From assembly GCA_034008185.1 (NCBI GenBank), contig CM067082.1, positions 10,276,984-10,340,983 on the forward strand: DNA of 64,000 nucleotides. The letters run 5' to 3'. Source of the DNA: Gorsachius magnificus. Lineage: Eukaryota > Chordata > Aves > Pelecaniformes > Ardeidae. Under the pieces are notes generated by a model that saw only the letters and a list, made by a program, of their open reading frames with translations, was not told where the DNA came from and searched no databases. Below, piece by piece: positions 22,901 to 33,903 of the stretch (position 1 is the first letter of the stretch; every line of letters begins with the position of its first letter). The translations under genes were made by a program, and so were the position numbers.

Positions 22901-24366
22901 TTTTTAATAGGTATTAGTCTCCCTCTCACCCGGACTGGAGTGGCTTTCATAAGGCTGGCTTTATTTCTTGATAAAGAGTCCAGGAGTAATTTAAGATCAT
23001 TACGTTTTGCTATTACTATCTTTTTCCAATACTAAAGGGAAAAAAACGATTTGCAAAATCTTGCTTCTTTCCTCCACCTATGGCCACTGCTTGGTAATTC
23101 AGAGGCAAACACACATGACCTGCCCTAACGTCAGCTAGGAAGAAAAATGAAAAGCTTCTCTTGTGCAGGCTGTTGTTATAATTCTGCAGAATGCACGGAA
23201 GCAGGGTCACCTGTACACAAATTATGATGATTGTCGGTTCCATCGGGAAGAGACATGGAGTACGTACTGCAGGTAATTGCTGGCATACGCATACATTTGA
23301 TCAGATGAAAACAGCAATGAAGTGTGTCAGAAAAGATGAACTGCTGTCAGCCCTACAAACATAATTATTGCTCGCTCAGTTTTGACATCCTACTTCGGAT
23401 AAGAGTCATTATCTAGAGCAATAAAAACAGCTGTGCAGAACTCCACCCCAAACCCATTTAGCAGAAATGCAGACTACCTAATTCTGTTTTCCTTAAAATG
23501 TAGTTAAACTCTTTCCAGTGTTGCAAAGCAGCTTTGATGAAATTTTTTTCCCTACCATTACTCCTAATCAGTTGTATAATCTATTAAGGGAAGTACTAGG
23601 CGTTCTTCTGCCTTGGCTATCTTGCATTGACTTAGACAGAACTACTGAGGTAATTCGAGGAAAATTTCCAAAAGTGACTTTCACTTTAAAGGTCCTAGTT
23701 TTAAGGTGTCCAGGCTCACCTTTATGCTCAGTGATGCTCTCAGACATTTCCAGATTGGGTGTCAGCTGGAATTTTTTGTCACTGAGAAGTTATCTATGAT
23801 GTCTGATGTCCCCAAATGCTGGTATATCTACACTGGGAGACAGTTATTTACAATTCAGACATCCATGTGCATAATGTGGGGGGAAATTAACATTTGGTAA
23901 GGGTTACTTCAAATAAAAACACCAGGAATTATTTTTAATTCTTAACATCTAGGATGTTGTGAGTGTGCTTCCCCATTTCAGATGATCTTCTTACGAATCT
24001 TTGCTTAGAAGCTGTAACTTTTATTAGGATTAGTTTATTTCTCTAGTGGCTTTAAATGGAATGTGGCTTCCATTGAGCGTAATTACTTCGGTATTTGTTT
24101 TGAACAGTAAATGTGCAGCTTGTAAGGGAGATCAGCTTCTGCATGAAAAGGTGTAGGGGAAATTTTAGTGTCAGACTGGGCTTTGTGAATTTGAAATATG
24201 GAAGTGCAGAAAGGGAAACTTCACAGCTGCTTTACACTCCCTTCTGAGCAGTGAGCAGGGGAATACCATTGCTTCAACAGTTTCCTAACCTACTCTAATT
24301 GCCATGGGCTGCTTCCAGCGTGCTCTTTTTTATGAGGGCTTTTGTGCTGTGCTTTGGTTTTTGCTG

Positions 24367-24388
24367 TTTTTTTTTTTTTTTTTTTTTT
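24367..24388. repeat. Poly-T run (22 T)
   Basis: Twenty-two consecutive T bases lie in intron 1. This is a simple homopolymer with no associated repeat body recognised. Confidence 0.95.
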
Positions 24389-27007
24389 GTGGGCTGTTAC
24401 AGGATCTACTCCTGGTTAGACAGCACAGGTAATTTAAAGTAATTCTGTAGTATGTGCACTATGGTTTCAAGGTTACATATATTTGGAGAAGAAAATAGAG
24501 ATTCCTATCTGAGCCTTTTACATTTACCTAAACACACCAAATGAGGTGAAGTTTTTGGACGATAAAATGATGACATCTGGAAGGTTTGGCTTTAGATTCT
24601 TCCTTGTAATTACCCTGCAATGCAGCTGTCTCAGAGTAGAGAGAAGGTACCAAACCAGCACACAGAAAACACTGAATAGGGGAGGTTATTCATGCCAAAG
24701 GATAAGATTGTTCACTCTAAATAGGAACATTTCAGGTATCTGTAATAGCATCCTGTGTGCAAAATTATGACAAAAGGGTGCTGTGCTGCTGAGTGAACAG
24801 GAGATGCGATCACCAGATTTCATTGTAGTTCAGGATCAGTTCCTAGGTGAAGGTCAGAGAGTTCAGCAGAGTATCCTGTAGCCATGGAAAACAGTTACTA
24901 AAAATTGAAGATCATTTACCCGTTTCTGTCCATTTGCCTCTATGCATGGGCTATGACCCTACTACTGACATTGTCCCAGACATGCCTAGTCCCTTTAACT
25001 TCCATAAAAATAAAAGCACCAAAAAAAGGTTATCCAATGTCCCAGAATAGATTTATTATTATTATTAGAGGAGATGTGCTGTAAATTATTTGTCATTTGG
25101 GGCTTCTCGATGGCACTAGCGGGGTTATGTATTTGCTTGATTGCCTCTGCGCATCACTTAGGTTATGTCAGCCCTTATGTGTCTGATCTGGTATGATATG
25201 ATTTTCCTGAAACATCTCTTGTCCCACACCATGTTGCAAAAGTCTTGTCATAGTTGATAGCTGACTTATCAAATTGTATGTTTTGAGCTACCTATGAACA
25301 ACATAATCAGATGTTCAATTTTCTACATTTCTAATAGGTTCAATGAGAAGAAGAGAGAGGAGGAAATAGCTATTTTTCGAAGAGCAAGTTAAACTCTTGT
25401 TCTGAATATTAAAGATACATATTTCTGAATTCTGTCTTGGACTAGAACAATTGATTTTATGCAAATGTGTCATTGTTCAGAGGGAAAATGGTCTTTGTTT
25501 TCTAAATCATTTGCAGTGCAGGAGCAATAGGCATGTTAGGATATTTTGCAACAGGATGGAGAAAACCCTGTCTGAGACCGGTTACTCTCATTGAGGGTAA
25601 TCTAGTAATTCCATGAGGGTATACCCTGTGTTTTGAAGGCTACAGATTTCATGCACATTAAAGGCCAGACTGTGTCCCTAAGTACATAGTGAAGTCCTCT
25701 AATGCCTGTTCTGGAAGCAGCAAGACCAGACTTAAAAGATCTCACCTTTCCTAGAGGCATAAATAAGATCTGAGGTTTTGAGAATCAGCCAGTGTTCCCA
25801 TGGGAGCTATGCACAGCTGAACCACAAAACTTGGTTCTAAACACAAAATCAGGAGGTGACACTGGTACAAATGGCTTCTTTCTCATTCAGCAAATCTGGC
25901 GTGGGTGGGGTAAAGCACTGCTCTTAACCATATCAGTCTGTGCTTGACTAAATTTACCACAAATAAACAATATACCTTTCTCCATCCCTGTCTTCTCATG
26001 TGTATGGTATATTCCTGTCTTTCAGTAAACTATGTATGTGTAGATCAGATAAGAGTTAGCACTCACTCCAGCTGTGAGTAGGAGTTAAACAGCTGTTGTA
26101 CATATGCATTGGATAACATCGAATACCAGAGACAGATGAGCTTTCTGGAAAGTCATGGAGCAATTTGGGCACCTTTGTGGGACAGATTTGGTTCCAATAA
26201 ATGTTGATGAAGAAGCACCCACAATCTAAATCAAACAAAAAAATCCTCTGTCATGGCCATTGGCATTTTGCAGTTAGGCCCAGGAGAAATCAGAAGGAGT
26301 GAACCTGGGGAATAAAAAAAAAACTCCTTACAAGGTGATTTAGCAATAAGGCAGCAATGATTACAGTTTAATGAGTTGGCAGCAGTGCCAGCTATGAATG
26401 TTCATGTGCTTCCTCTCCCTGTGGAGGCTGTGCTGTGAACTCAATCAGACGACTGCTCTAGATAGGAAAATCGCTGCCAATGCCAAATGTTTGTTTTTTA
26501 AGTTGGCCAAGTTCCCTGATACAGTTCACAGTGTGGTCCCACAAATAATTGATCTGGCACGACAAAGGGGAAGCTGTGCTGAGGGATCAAGGTGGGCAAG
26601 AGGCAGTAGAGAGATACAGGTACTTACTAGTTTCACTGCCAGGAGCTTTGATTCATAAAATCATGGTCTCAGCTGGAGATAGAGGCTTGCTGTTGCCCAG
26701 CAGTGAGAGAGTGGTAGAGTCTGTGCTGCCAGATGTTCTTATTCTATACAAAGTAGAGCATTTTGGTCTCGAATCCCACACTTTTCATGCAACCCCCAGT
26801 TCATTCCTGGTGATCAGTTTTTATAAGAGCACAGGTTATTTTCCCTTGAAAGAACCCAAGCAGGATGGTGATGGAGAAGAGAGAGTGGGCAATGGAGTTT
26901 CTGAGACATTTTAGTTACAAACAACAACCTTGTGGGGAGCTGCTATTTTTAGTGAAACAACTAATGATGAATCAAAATGCTTCTCAAAACCTAATTAACC
27001 AATAATA

Positions 27008-27021
27008 ATTACCATAGCAAC
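27008..27021. promoter_or_regulatory. Possible RFX X-box-like site
   Basis: ATTACCATAGCAAC matches the palindromic RFX X-box GTTGCCATGGCAAC at 11 of 14 positions. It stands alone in AT-rich intron sequence. A match of this quality is expected by chance at some rate in 64 kb, so this is only a lead. Confidence 0.2.
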
Positions 27022-28826
27022 CAGTTCTTTATGTGGCACATGCTGAAAACAGTCCTAAAGAAGTACAACAGCTTTACTTTCTCAGTTTTCCCAAAACAGA
27101 CAAGAATTATTCTAAACCATTTTTGAAGCCAATCCAAAATTAGAAAGCAAAATAGGAAAATAATTAAATAATTTTCCCCACAGGCTCATTTCAGCAATTA
27201 ATGAAATTCCTGCTCTTTAGGACTGATCTACCTTGAGACTGTCCAACTGGAGATTACATTGAGAACTATTTCTTTTCAGATGTGTTTTGGCGAGATCAGC
27301 CCCAGCACTGCTCTGTTTTTATGTAGCAGAATAAAATTACCTTCTGAAGAGGTTAATAATAGGTTTATTTCTGCAGAGCACACTAGGGTTTCTTTCTGCA
27401 CTTGAGGTAGTAACACACAAGTTCAGTGTCCTCCTGGATTTGAGAATTGTTTCTGAACTTTTTCAGCTTTCTCTCCCCCACCTCCACTGTGCTTTTCATG
27501 TGAACGTATGCTACTGTTGGTTCAACTATTCGTGATAAAGATTGCCTGTGGCAATTACTATCTTTTAGGGCTAGCTAACAATCAACACATTTCAAATCTG
27601 TTGGGTTTGTTGAATGTTCCTAAGTATTCACCTTTCCTCAGGTTATGGGCTGTTTGGAAGTGCTGAACTCAGTCAATCGCTATACACTCCATACACGTCT
27701 ATTAATGACAGGGCTCAGAAAGCACTGAATTAGAAGACTCTGCAGCTGGCCTTATGGCTTTATATTCCCCGATGGACTATTGCACTTTTTCAAAGATGAA
27801 ACTTGTGGCAAAATTAAAACACACTTTAATTATGTTTTTTTAAGTTTTGAAATTTCTGGCATTTGTAAACCCTTCTTTAACTCACTCCCAGTTGCTCATA
27901 AACTCACGGGAATCTGTAAAAACTCCAATTCAAGGCAAACTCAGTTAGGTGCTCTTAACAAATGCCTACAAGTTGTTGTTATGCTTAGCCCAGCTCTGCT
28001 CTCAGCAACTCATCTGTACCCTTCTGGATTTCCTGTTTCCTTTTCTGTCTTGAAAAACTGTCTGTGGTTTTTTTTCCTATTCTCTTACATTGCTGTACTG
28101 TACCTACTTTGATTGATACTTCTTCCTGACCAGCTGTGTCCAGGGCCTTTTAATTGTTCCTTTGTCTGAGGTCTGGTGGTTCCCAAATCTGCTCAAAATG
28201 TTATCTTGGTTTCAGTTGTCTTGGCAAAGCCCTTTTTATACAGTGAGTGACAGATAAAAATGCAATTATTTGAATCAATGTGTACTGTCCAATTTAAACT
28301 TAGCTTTCTAGTCTGACCTGCCTCCTTTTCTTTCATTGCCTTTGTTTTTGACCAGTTTTTATATTGACTTTGCAAAAGGCCCCAATGTGCCTGCATGAAG
28401 GACACTTTATAAATGTAAATTTATTTGACAAATGATTTCTTTGTGAACTAAGGTCTTAATCACCTTCTATGGGAAATATGAGAAGCAGAGTTTTGGAGTA
28501 AAAATTTTAACGGCTGCTTCTAACTACCTGCATGATCTCGTCCAGTAACTTTCTTTAGCTCTGTTCATCCTATTATGTGATTATGTGCAACTGCAGGTTC
28601 AGCAGGGACGGTGCTAATCCTGTTACACAGATATTCCCAAGCAGCATGGTGATGGGTACCTTCTTGTTTGCATTTTTTTGAATGTCAGAGAAGCAGACCT
28701 CCCCAGAGCCCTATTTAAACATCAAAATATATCACTCATGGCTTTTTAAGATCACTTGCTGTCTCCGTTAGAGTTGCTTATTTGAGTGCTGTGCAAGGTA
28801 CAAATAGACTAAAGAGCTTATAAATG

Positions 28827-28923
28827 TTGTGAAAAGATTTTCTCTTTTTTTTTCATGTTATACCTCAGCTTTCCTACTGTGTGAGCATTGATTATCTTCA
28901 GGACAGTCAAAAAGATATGAAAC
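28827..28923 (+). repeat. Duplicated 97-bp intronic segment, copy A
   Basis: This copy shares an ordered series of blocks with the segment at 29431-29527: TTGTGAAA, a T-rich run, a shared TATACC, then AGCTTTCCTA.TGTGTGAGCA, TGATTATCTTCA, and AGTCAAAAAG.TATGAAAC. It is diverged by substitutions and small indels. I do not recognise it as CR1 or another named family. It may be a local direct duplication or two copies of an unnamed interspersed repeat. Confidence 0.8.
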
Positions 28924-29430
28924 TATGTACATCTTAAAACATCAGGGTCTGCCCTGGCTTGTGGTGCTGATAAGCAGTAGAAAATCCTGCAAGACGTGGA
29001 ATTGGCCACAGTAAGCTGCAGGAAAAAGAACTGGCAATGAGACACTCAAGTCTTATATGTCTTTTTTATTCTTTTATTAACAGATTAGTATCCTTGCAAG
29101 GCATAATGCTTTACTCCTTAGATTGGTTTCAATCAGAGTACTATGTGTAAGAAAAGGAGATTCTGCCTCCAAGTAAGCTGTTGTTTTACCTGTAACATCT
29201 TTTCCATAATTCCCTTTGTCCAAATCAAATTATGTGCTCATGAAATCTAATTGAAGGCCAAATTCTACTGCATTTGCTCTAAGGAGATCTGCTGAAGTGA
29301 GTGGCGCTAGTTCTGAGTATTAGCAGAAACTGGTGACTGAACTGGGCTCATGAGGAACTTGCAATTGAATTTGCAAGCAAAGGAGAGAACCCTGCCACTG
29401 CTTTCACCATTGAAATGCACATTTCAAATA

Positions 29431-29527
29431 TTGTGAAAGGCTTTTCTTTTTTTTTTCCCACCCTATACCCTAGCTTTCCTAGTGTGTGAGCACTGATTAT
29501 CTTCAAGTCAGTCAAAAAGGTATGAAA
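29431..29527 (+). repeat. Duplicated 97-bp intronic segment, copy B
   Basis: This is the second copy of the segment at 28827-28923, in direct orientation and offset by 604 bases. The most conserved part is AGCTTTCCTA, followed by TGTGTGAGCA, TGATTATCTTCA and GTCAAAAAG.TATGAAAC. The T tract is followed by CCCACC here, where copy A has CATGTTA. Confidence 0.8.
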
Positions 29528-31122
29528 CATTGATCCCTTCAGCCATCCACAGCTGATTTCAGTTGTCCTGCTGAACAACATAACCCTGAACTGGTCGTAT
29601 CTCATGTCAGCTCATCATACACCTTTTAGTACCCTGGACCAGAAAGGAGTTTTCTCTCAGGCTGAATTACTACATTGTCTGGTTTATCTCTGAGCAAAGG
29701 TGGAAAGTGTCTGGGGGAAGCTGGCTGGTGTGGGACTCCCTGTCTCCAGTAAAAAAGGGTAAAAGGGAGATAACAGGGAAAAAGCAATAACAACAGAGGT
29801 GGAATAGTGACAAATGCAGTGAGACTGAATAGTCTCAAATTCCTCCCTTTTAAAAAATAAAAGGCTGAGAGGGGTAATGCTATAAGTCAGTAAAATCAAG
29901 AATGGTGAGAGGAAGATGAATTGGGAATGATTAGTCACTATTTCTCGCATGATAAGCATGATGCAGCACTTAAAGAGATGATAAGACTGCAAATTAAAGC
30001 AAACAAAAGGAAACATTTTTATCACAAAGTGCCTAATTAAATTGTAGAAATCTTTGTCAGCGAATGCCGTAGGAGCCAAAAGTCCCCTTCAGAAAAGGAT
30101 CAGAAGAAGTTAAGCAGACGGCTGGAGTATGCCACCTCCAGCTCAGCAGTGCTGTAAACCCTGGAAAATGCAAGGATCATGCTAATCATGACCTATTTCT
30201 CACAAGCTTTGTCTAGATGTCTGTTACTGGCAAGGGTTAAAAAAAACTTCTGCTGGAGTCAGGATGTGCATTCTTATCTAATCATGGGATATAAATTGTA
30301 AATGAATTCCCTGTCCTATTGGAGAACAATATTCCAGATTCAGAAATACAGGAATACATAAAGCTGCAGTTTCTGCCAGATGCATTTGGTTTGATATCAG
30401 ATTTCACTTTCAAACCCACGTGAATGTGAGGAGCAAGACCCGCAGATCTGAGGCACAGCACCACAATGAGATTAGGGACTTTTGCTAAATGTTTTCTCTC
30501 TTTTATTGGACAAGCAACACTTTGATTTTAGGGAGACTGATTATCAGATAATACTACAAAAATGCAACCTCTATCCCACCATGTTCCGCAACCACGGATT
30601 ACTGGAGTGTTCAAGACCATTTTGACAAAACATCAGTGGATGCTTGCTTTATTCTTGTATCTACCATTTTATCCTTGTACTCCTACCTGGGCACTCTGTC
30701 AGAGACAGGATTCTGAGTGATGAACACTTGATCTGTCCTGGTGTGGGTGTTCTGATGTTGTTATGATTCTGTATGTATCACCCATAGCAGTATGGTCCAC
30801 AGCTGTCAGAGCTCTGCTGGGCTGGCAATGTGGCCACAGGGTAATGTAGCCCCTGTCTGCTCCACGGCTGGTCTGCCACTGGGAGAGAGGCGTTACCCTG
30901 CAAGACAGGGTGCACTCCACGGGACCTCCTCAGCACAGTGTCTCTTGCAGTTTGCAGACTTTCAGCTGGTTCACTGCGTCCCAATGGCTTCTCTAGCTAA
31001 GGAAGCAGTCAGAGCAATTTCGCCCTACATGCTGCATTTGGGGAGCATTAATGACTTCTGGACTTATTTCTCACTCTTGACACTCTCACGAGTTAAAAAA
31101 AGGCAGAATGAAGAATTTGGCA

Positions 31123-31573
31123 TGTCCAAGGAAGAGCAGCAAAGCTGGTGAGGGGTCTGGAGCACAAGTCTTATGAGGAGCGGCTGAGGGAGCTGGGGGT
31201 GTTTAGCCTGGAGAAGAGGAGGCTGAGGGGAGACCTGATCGCCCTCTACAGCTGCCTGACAGGAGGGGGTAGTGAGGTGGGTGTTGGTCTCTTCTCCCAA
31301 GTAACAGCCATAGGACAAGAGGAAATGGCTTCAGGTTGCACCAGGAGAGGTTTTGATTGGACATTAGGAAAAATTATTTCACAGAAAATGTTGTTAAGCA
31401 TTGGAACAGGCTGCCCAGGAAAGTGGTGGAGTCCCCATCCCTGCAGGTATTTAAAAGATGCGTAGATGTGACGCTTAGGGACATGGTTTAGTGGTGGGAT
31501 GGCAGTGTTAGGTTAACGGTTGGACTTGATGATCTTAAAGGTCTTTTCCAACCAAAGTGATTCTATGATTCTA
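31123..31573 (+). mobile_element. CR1 LINE 3' fragment, plus strand, well preserved
   Basis: The copy reads 'tgtccaaggaagagcagcaa', 'gtttagcctggagaagagga', 'ggaacaggctgcccaggaaa' and 'ccctgcaggtatttaaaaga', and ends TGATTCTATGATTCT. It is 5'-truncated to about 450 bases. It is of the same subfamily as the minus-strand copy at 13159-13792. It ends 900 bases upstream of ADCY8 exon 2 and does not disturb the splice acceptor. Confidence 0.94.
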
Positions 31574-32470
31574 AGTAGGCACTGAGAGGAGTTCACATGA
31601 ATTTGTAATGTACAGGTGGGATGAGGTGTTGGATAAAGCTGCTGAAACTGCAGATCTTTGTTCTGTCTCTAGTGGATGCAAATAGTGTATGTTTCTTGCT
31701 CGATTTCCTAAACAATCCTCACTTCAATGGTATTGATGTGCTCTGCCTTACAGACACACAGAGCACAAAGAGGTGTCAATGAAAGACCAATAAACCACTG
31801 GAATTTACACTGTCCAAGGATCCACTCCCATTTGGTTCTTCTAAGTCCATATTGCAAAGGAAGAAGCTGTGATGCACCCTCTACAAGGAAAAAGAGTGCA
31901 GCTCTTAAGTAGGCATCAGTGAAGAGGTCTATGTACACAGGCACAGTCTATGCAAGCATTTAATTATCCTTTCAGCTTCCCCTGTTGCATGGTTCAGGAT
32001 TCAGATTGTGCAAGCTTGTGCTTTGGCATCAGCTGAAAATGAATTTATTTAATTTGGTCAGTAATAACAGAATAACTATTATCGCTGATATTAATTCCTA
32101 GCTAACTGACACTCTTTGTTTCCTTAATATGGCTTTGTTCTCAAACTAAGCCATGGAACAAATCACAAAGTTGCTTTTACAGAAGAGGCAGTGCAAAAAC
32201 AAATTGTTAATTATGTTTGTAATCGTTCCTGACTAGAGCCCTGTGAGTCAGTTCTTGGAAACATCATCTGTGGTTCAACCAGAGTTTAATGCCCCCAAAT
32301 ACTGCATATTTGTTCCTCGAGACAGAGAGTGTTTTACACATTTGATGGCCCTAATTAAGATCCAAGAGATTCTTTTATGCAAACTTTCCTAATGGTCGCT
32401 CTCTTTCTCTTTTTAAACAGATATTTTTGCTTCTCTTCTCTGATCAAATCCTATTTGTTGTTCATTACAG

Positions 32471-32620
32471 ATAGCGGCTCAGGCAGTGTTATTTATGTGT
32501 ATGAACACCGCAGGAATCTTCATTAGCTACCTATCAGACAGAGCACAACGTCAAGCCTTCCTGGAGACCAGAAGATGTGTAGAAGCCAGACTGAGACTAG
32601 AGACAGAAAATCAGCGACAG
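32471..32620 (+). CDS. ADCY8: ADCY8 exon 2: TM6 and signalling helix
   Basis: This exon has exactly 50 codons (residues 313-362), starting ATA GCG GCT CAG after TTCATTACAG and ending CGACAG|GTATTG. It is phase 0 at both ends. The product [20 protein letters not shown] is the sixth membrane helix of cassette 1 (human AC8 begins VVAQAV). It is followed by [19 protein letters not shown] and a helical stretch [10 protein letters not shown]. The latter belongs to the cytosolic signalling helix that couples the membrane domain to the C1 catalytic domain. No stop codons or indels are present. Confidence 0.97.
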
Positions 32621-33865
32621 GTATTGGAGAAACAATCCTATTTTTGTATTAACTGGAAATGATAATTGGGCAAGACAGGGCTTTTTTAGCCTCTCTGACT
32701 CCAATGTGATGCCACCTGATTTGTGCAGGTTAAGTGAGTTTCGTGCTGTTGTTTTGCTGGTGTGTATCGATCTGATATGACATCTTAAAAGGTTTTCACT
32801 GGGAAACAGGATGAAGAGAGAATGGGTGTTCCCTGTCCTTTCCCATACAAGAAGAAGAGGCCATCAAATGAAATAGCAGCTGGCAGGTGTTTAAAAATGG
32901 TTCATTACCCAAGAGGGGATAAACTGAGGACCTTCGTGTTGCAGAATGTTGTGGATATTAAACTTGTATCAGTCAAGTGAAAAGTAAGCAAGTTCATGGA
33001 GGAGAACTCTATCTAGGCAGAGAAAATGCTAAAACATAACCTCTGGCTCACAGATGAATATTTGGAGCTGGGGGCCACTGCAGGGAAGTTACACTTTGTT
33101 CTTAAACTGTTCCCAAAAAAATCTTTTGGCCACTGTGCGCAATAGCGTACTGGGCTAGGTGAACTTTCAGTCTGAGCAGGTATGGTTGTTCTTGGATACA
33201 TCATCCTTTCCAATCCAGAATAAAAGGCATTGAATAAAAAGAAGTTTGCTACTTATTATTTTGTACCAAGGCAGCAGAAATGAGATGTAGCATGCTGTAC
33301 CTATCTTGCATCCCCACTGAAATACCAGAAGGTCCACCTGCTGTTTAAAAACTTGCATAAAGATCAAATTACAGCCTGTATAGAGATATATATGTTACAC
33401 TGCTATTTCATTCTCAAATGCGCTTAGCCATTCATTTTGTCCTGTTGTATAGATACATGTATTGCTTCTCAATTTTATTTCATTTAAGTCTCGAAAGCCA
33501 TGCTCTTACACAGAGATCTAGGAAGATGTCATATTCTAGACTTTACTGAGTAATGACTCAGTATGATGCGTGACTGCTAAGTAACGCAAGCTACCTATGC
33601 CAGAACATCTCTCCAGCCTTTGCTGACTGAAGAGGCTTTGAGAGATGCTATCCAGGATGCTCTGTTCTCATTTTAACTGTAGGACCACATTTTTGTGCCT
33701 TTTGGTTTTTTGTGAGTTTGGGGTATTTTGCATTTCTCTTCTTGTGTACTCTTTTATAAACCAATATTTTGTAAGCTTTACTTTGATCACTGTTTTGTAG
33801 AGTTAATTGTAAAAATCTTTATAAAATATTAACAAAAGATTCCCCTGTTCCAGATGATTCTGGGG

Positions 33866-33903
33866 ATTTTCCATGAGAATGATTTTATTTTCTCATGGAA
33901 AAT
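33866..33903. repeat. 14-bp perfect inverted repeat with 10-base loop
   Basis: ATTTTCCATGAGAA (33866-33879) is followed after 10 bases by its exact reverse complement (33890-33903). The transcript could form a hairpin. The flanking sequence to about 34020 is also built of GAAAATT/AAATTTT words, which suggests remains of a palindromic DNA transposon. That origin is speculative. Confidence 0.8.

Larger units (their letters stand above)
6336..32470 (+). other. ADCY8: ADCY8 intron 1 (26,135 bp)
   Basis: The intron is bounded by CAG|GTACCG at 6336 and TTCATTACAG|ATA at 32470, joining phase 0 to phase 0. Contents listed separately are a CA microsatellite, a second CpG island, five CR1 copies, homopolymer tracts and a duplicated 97-bp segment. 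The remainder (about 8.9-13.1, 13.8-15.6, 16.1-18.8, 20.0-28.8 and 29.5-31.1 kb) is AT-rich sequence in which I recognise no gene or RNA. The large first intron is typical of this gene family and is where distal regulatory elements would be expected. Confidence 0.9.

Noticed and set aside
30699..31118. Overlapping open frames just upstream of the CR1 at 31123
   Set aside because: No protein family is recognised, and the frames on both strands are short and without conserved motifs. They are likely chance.
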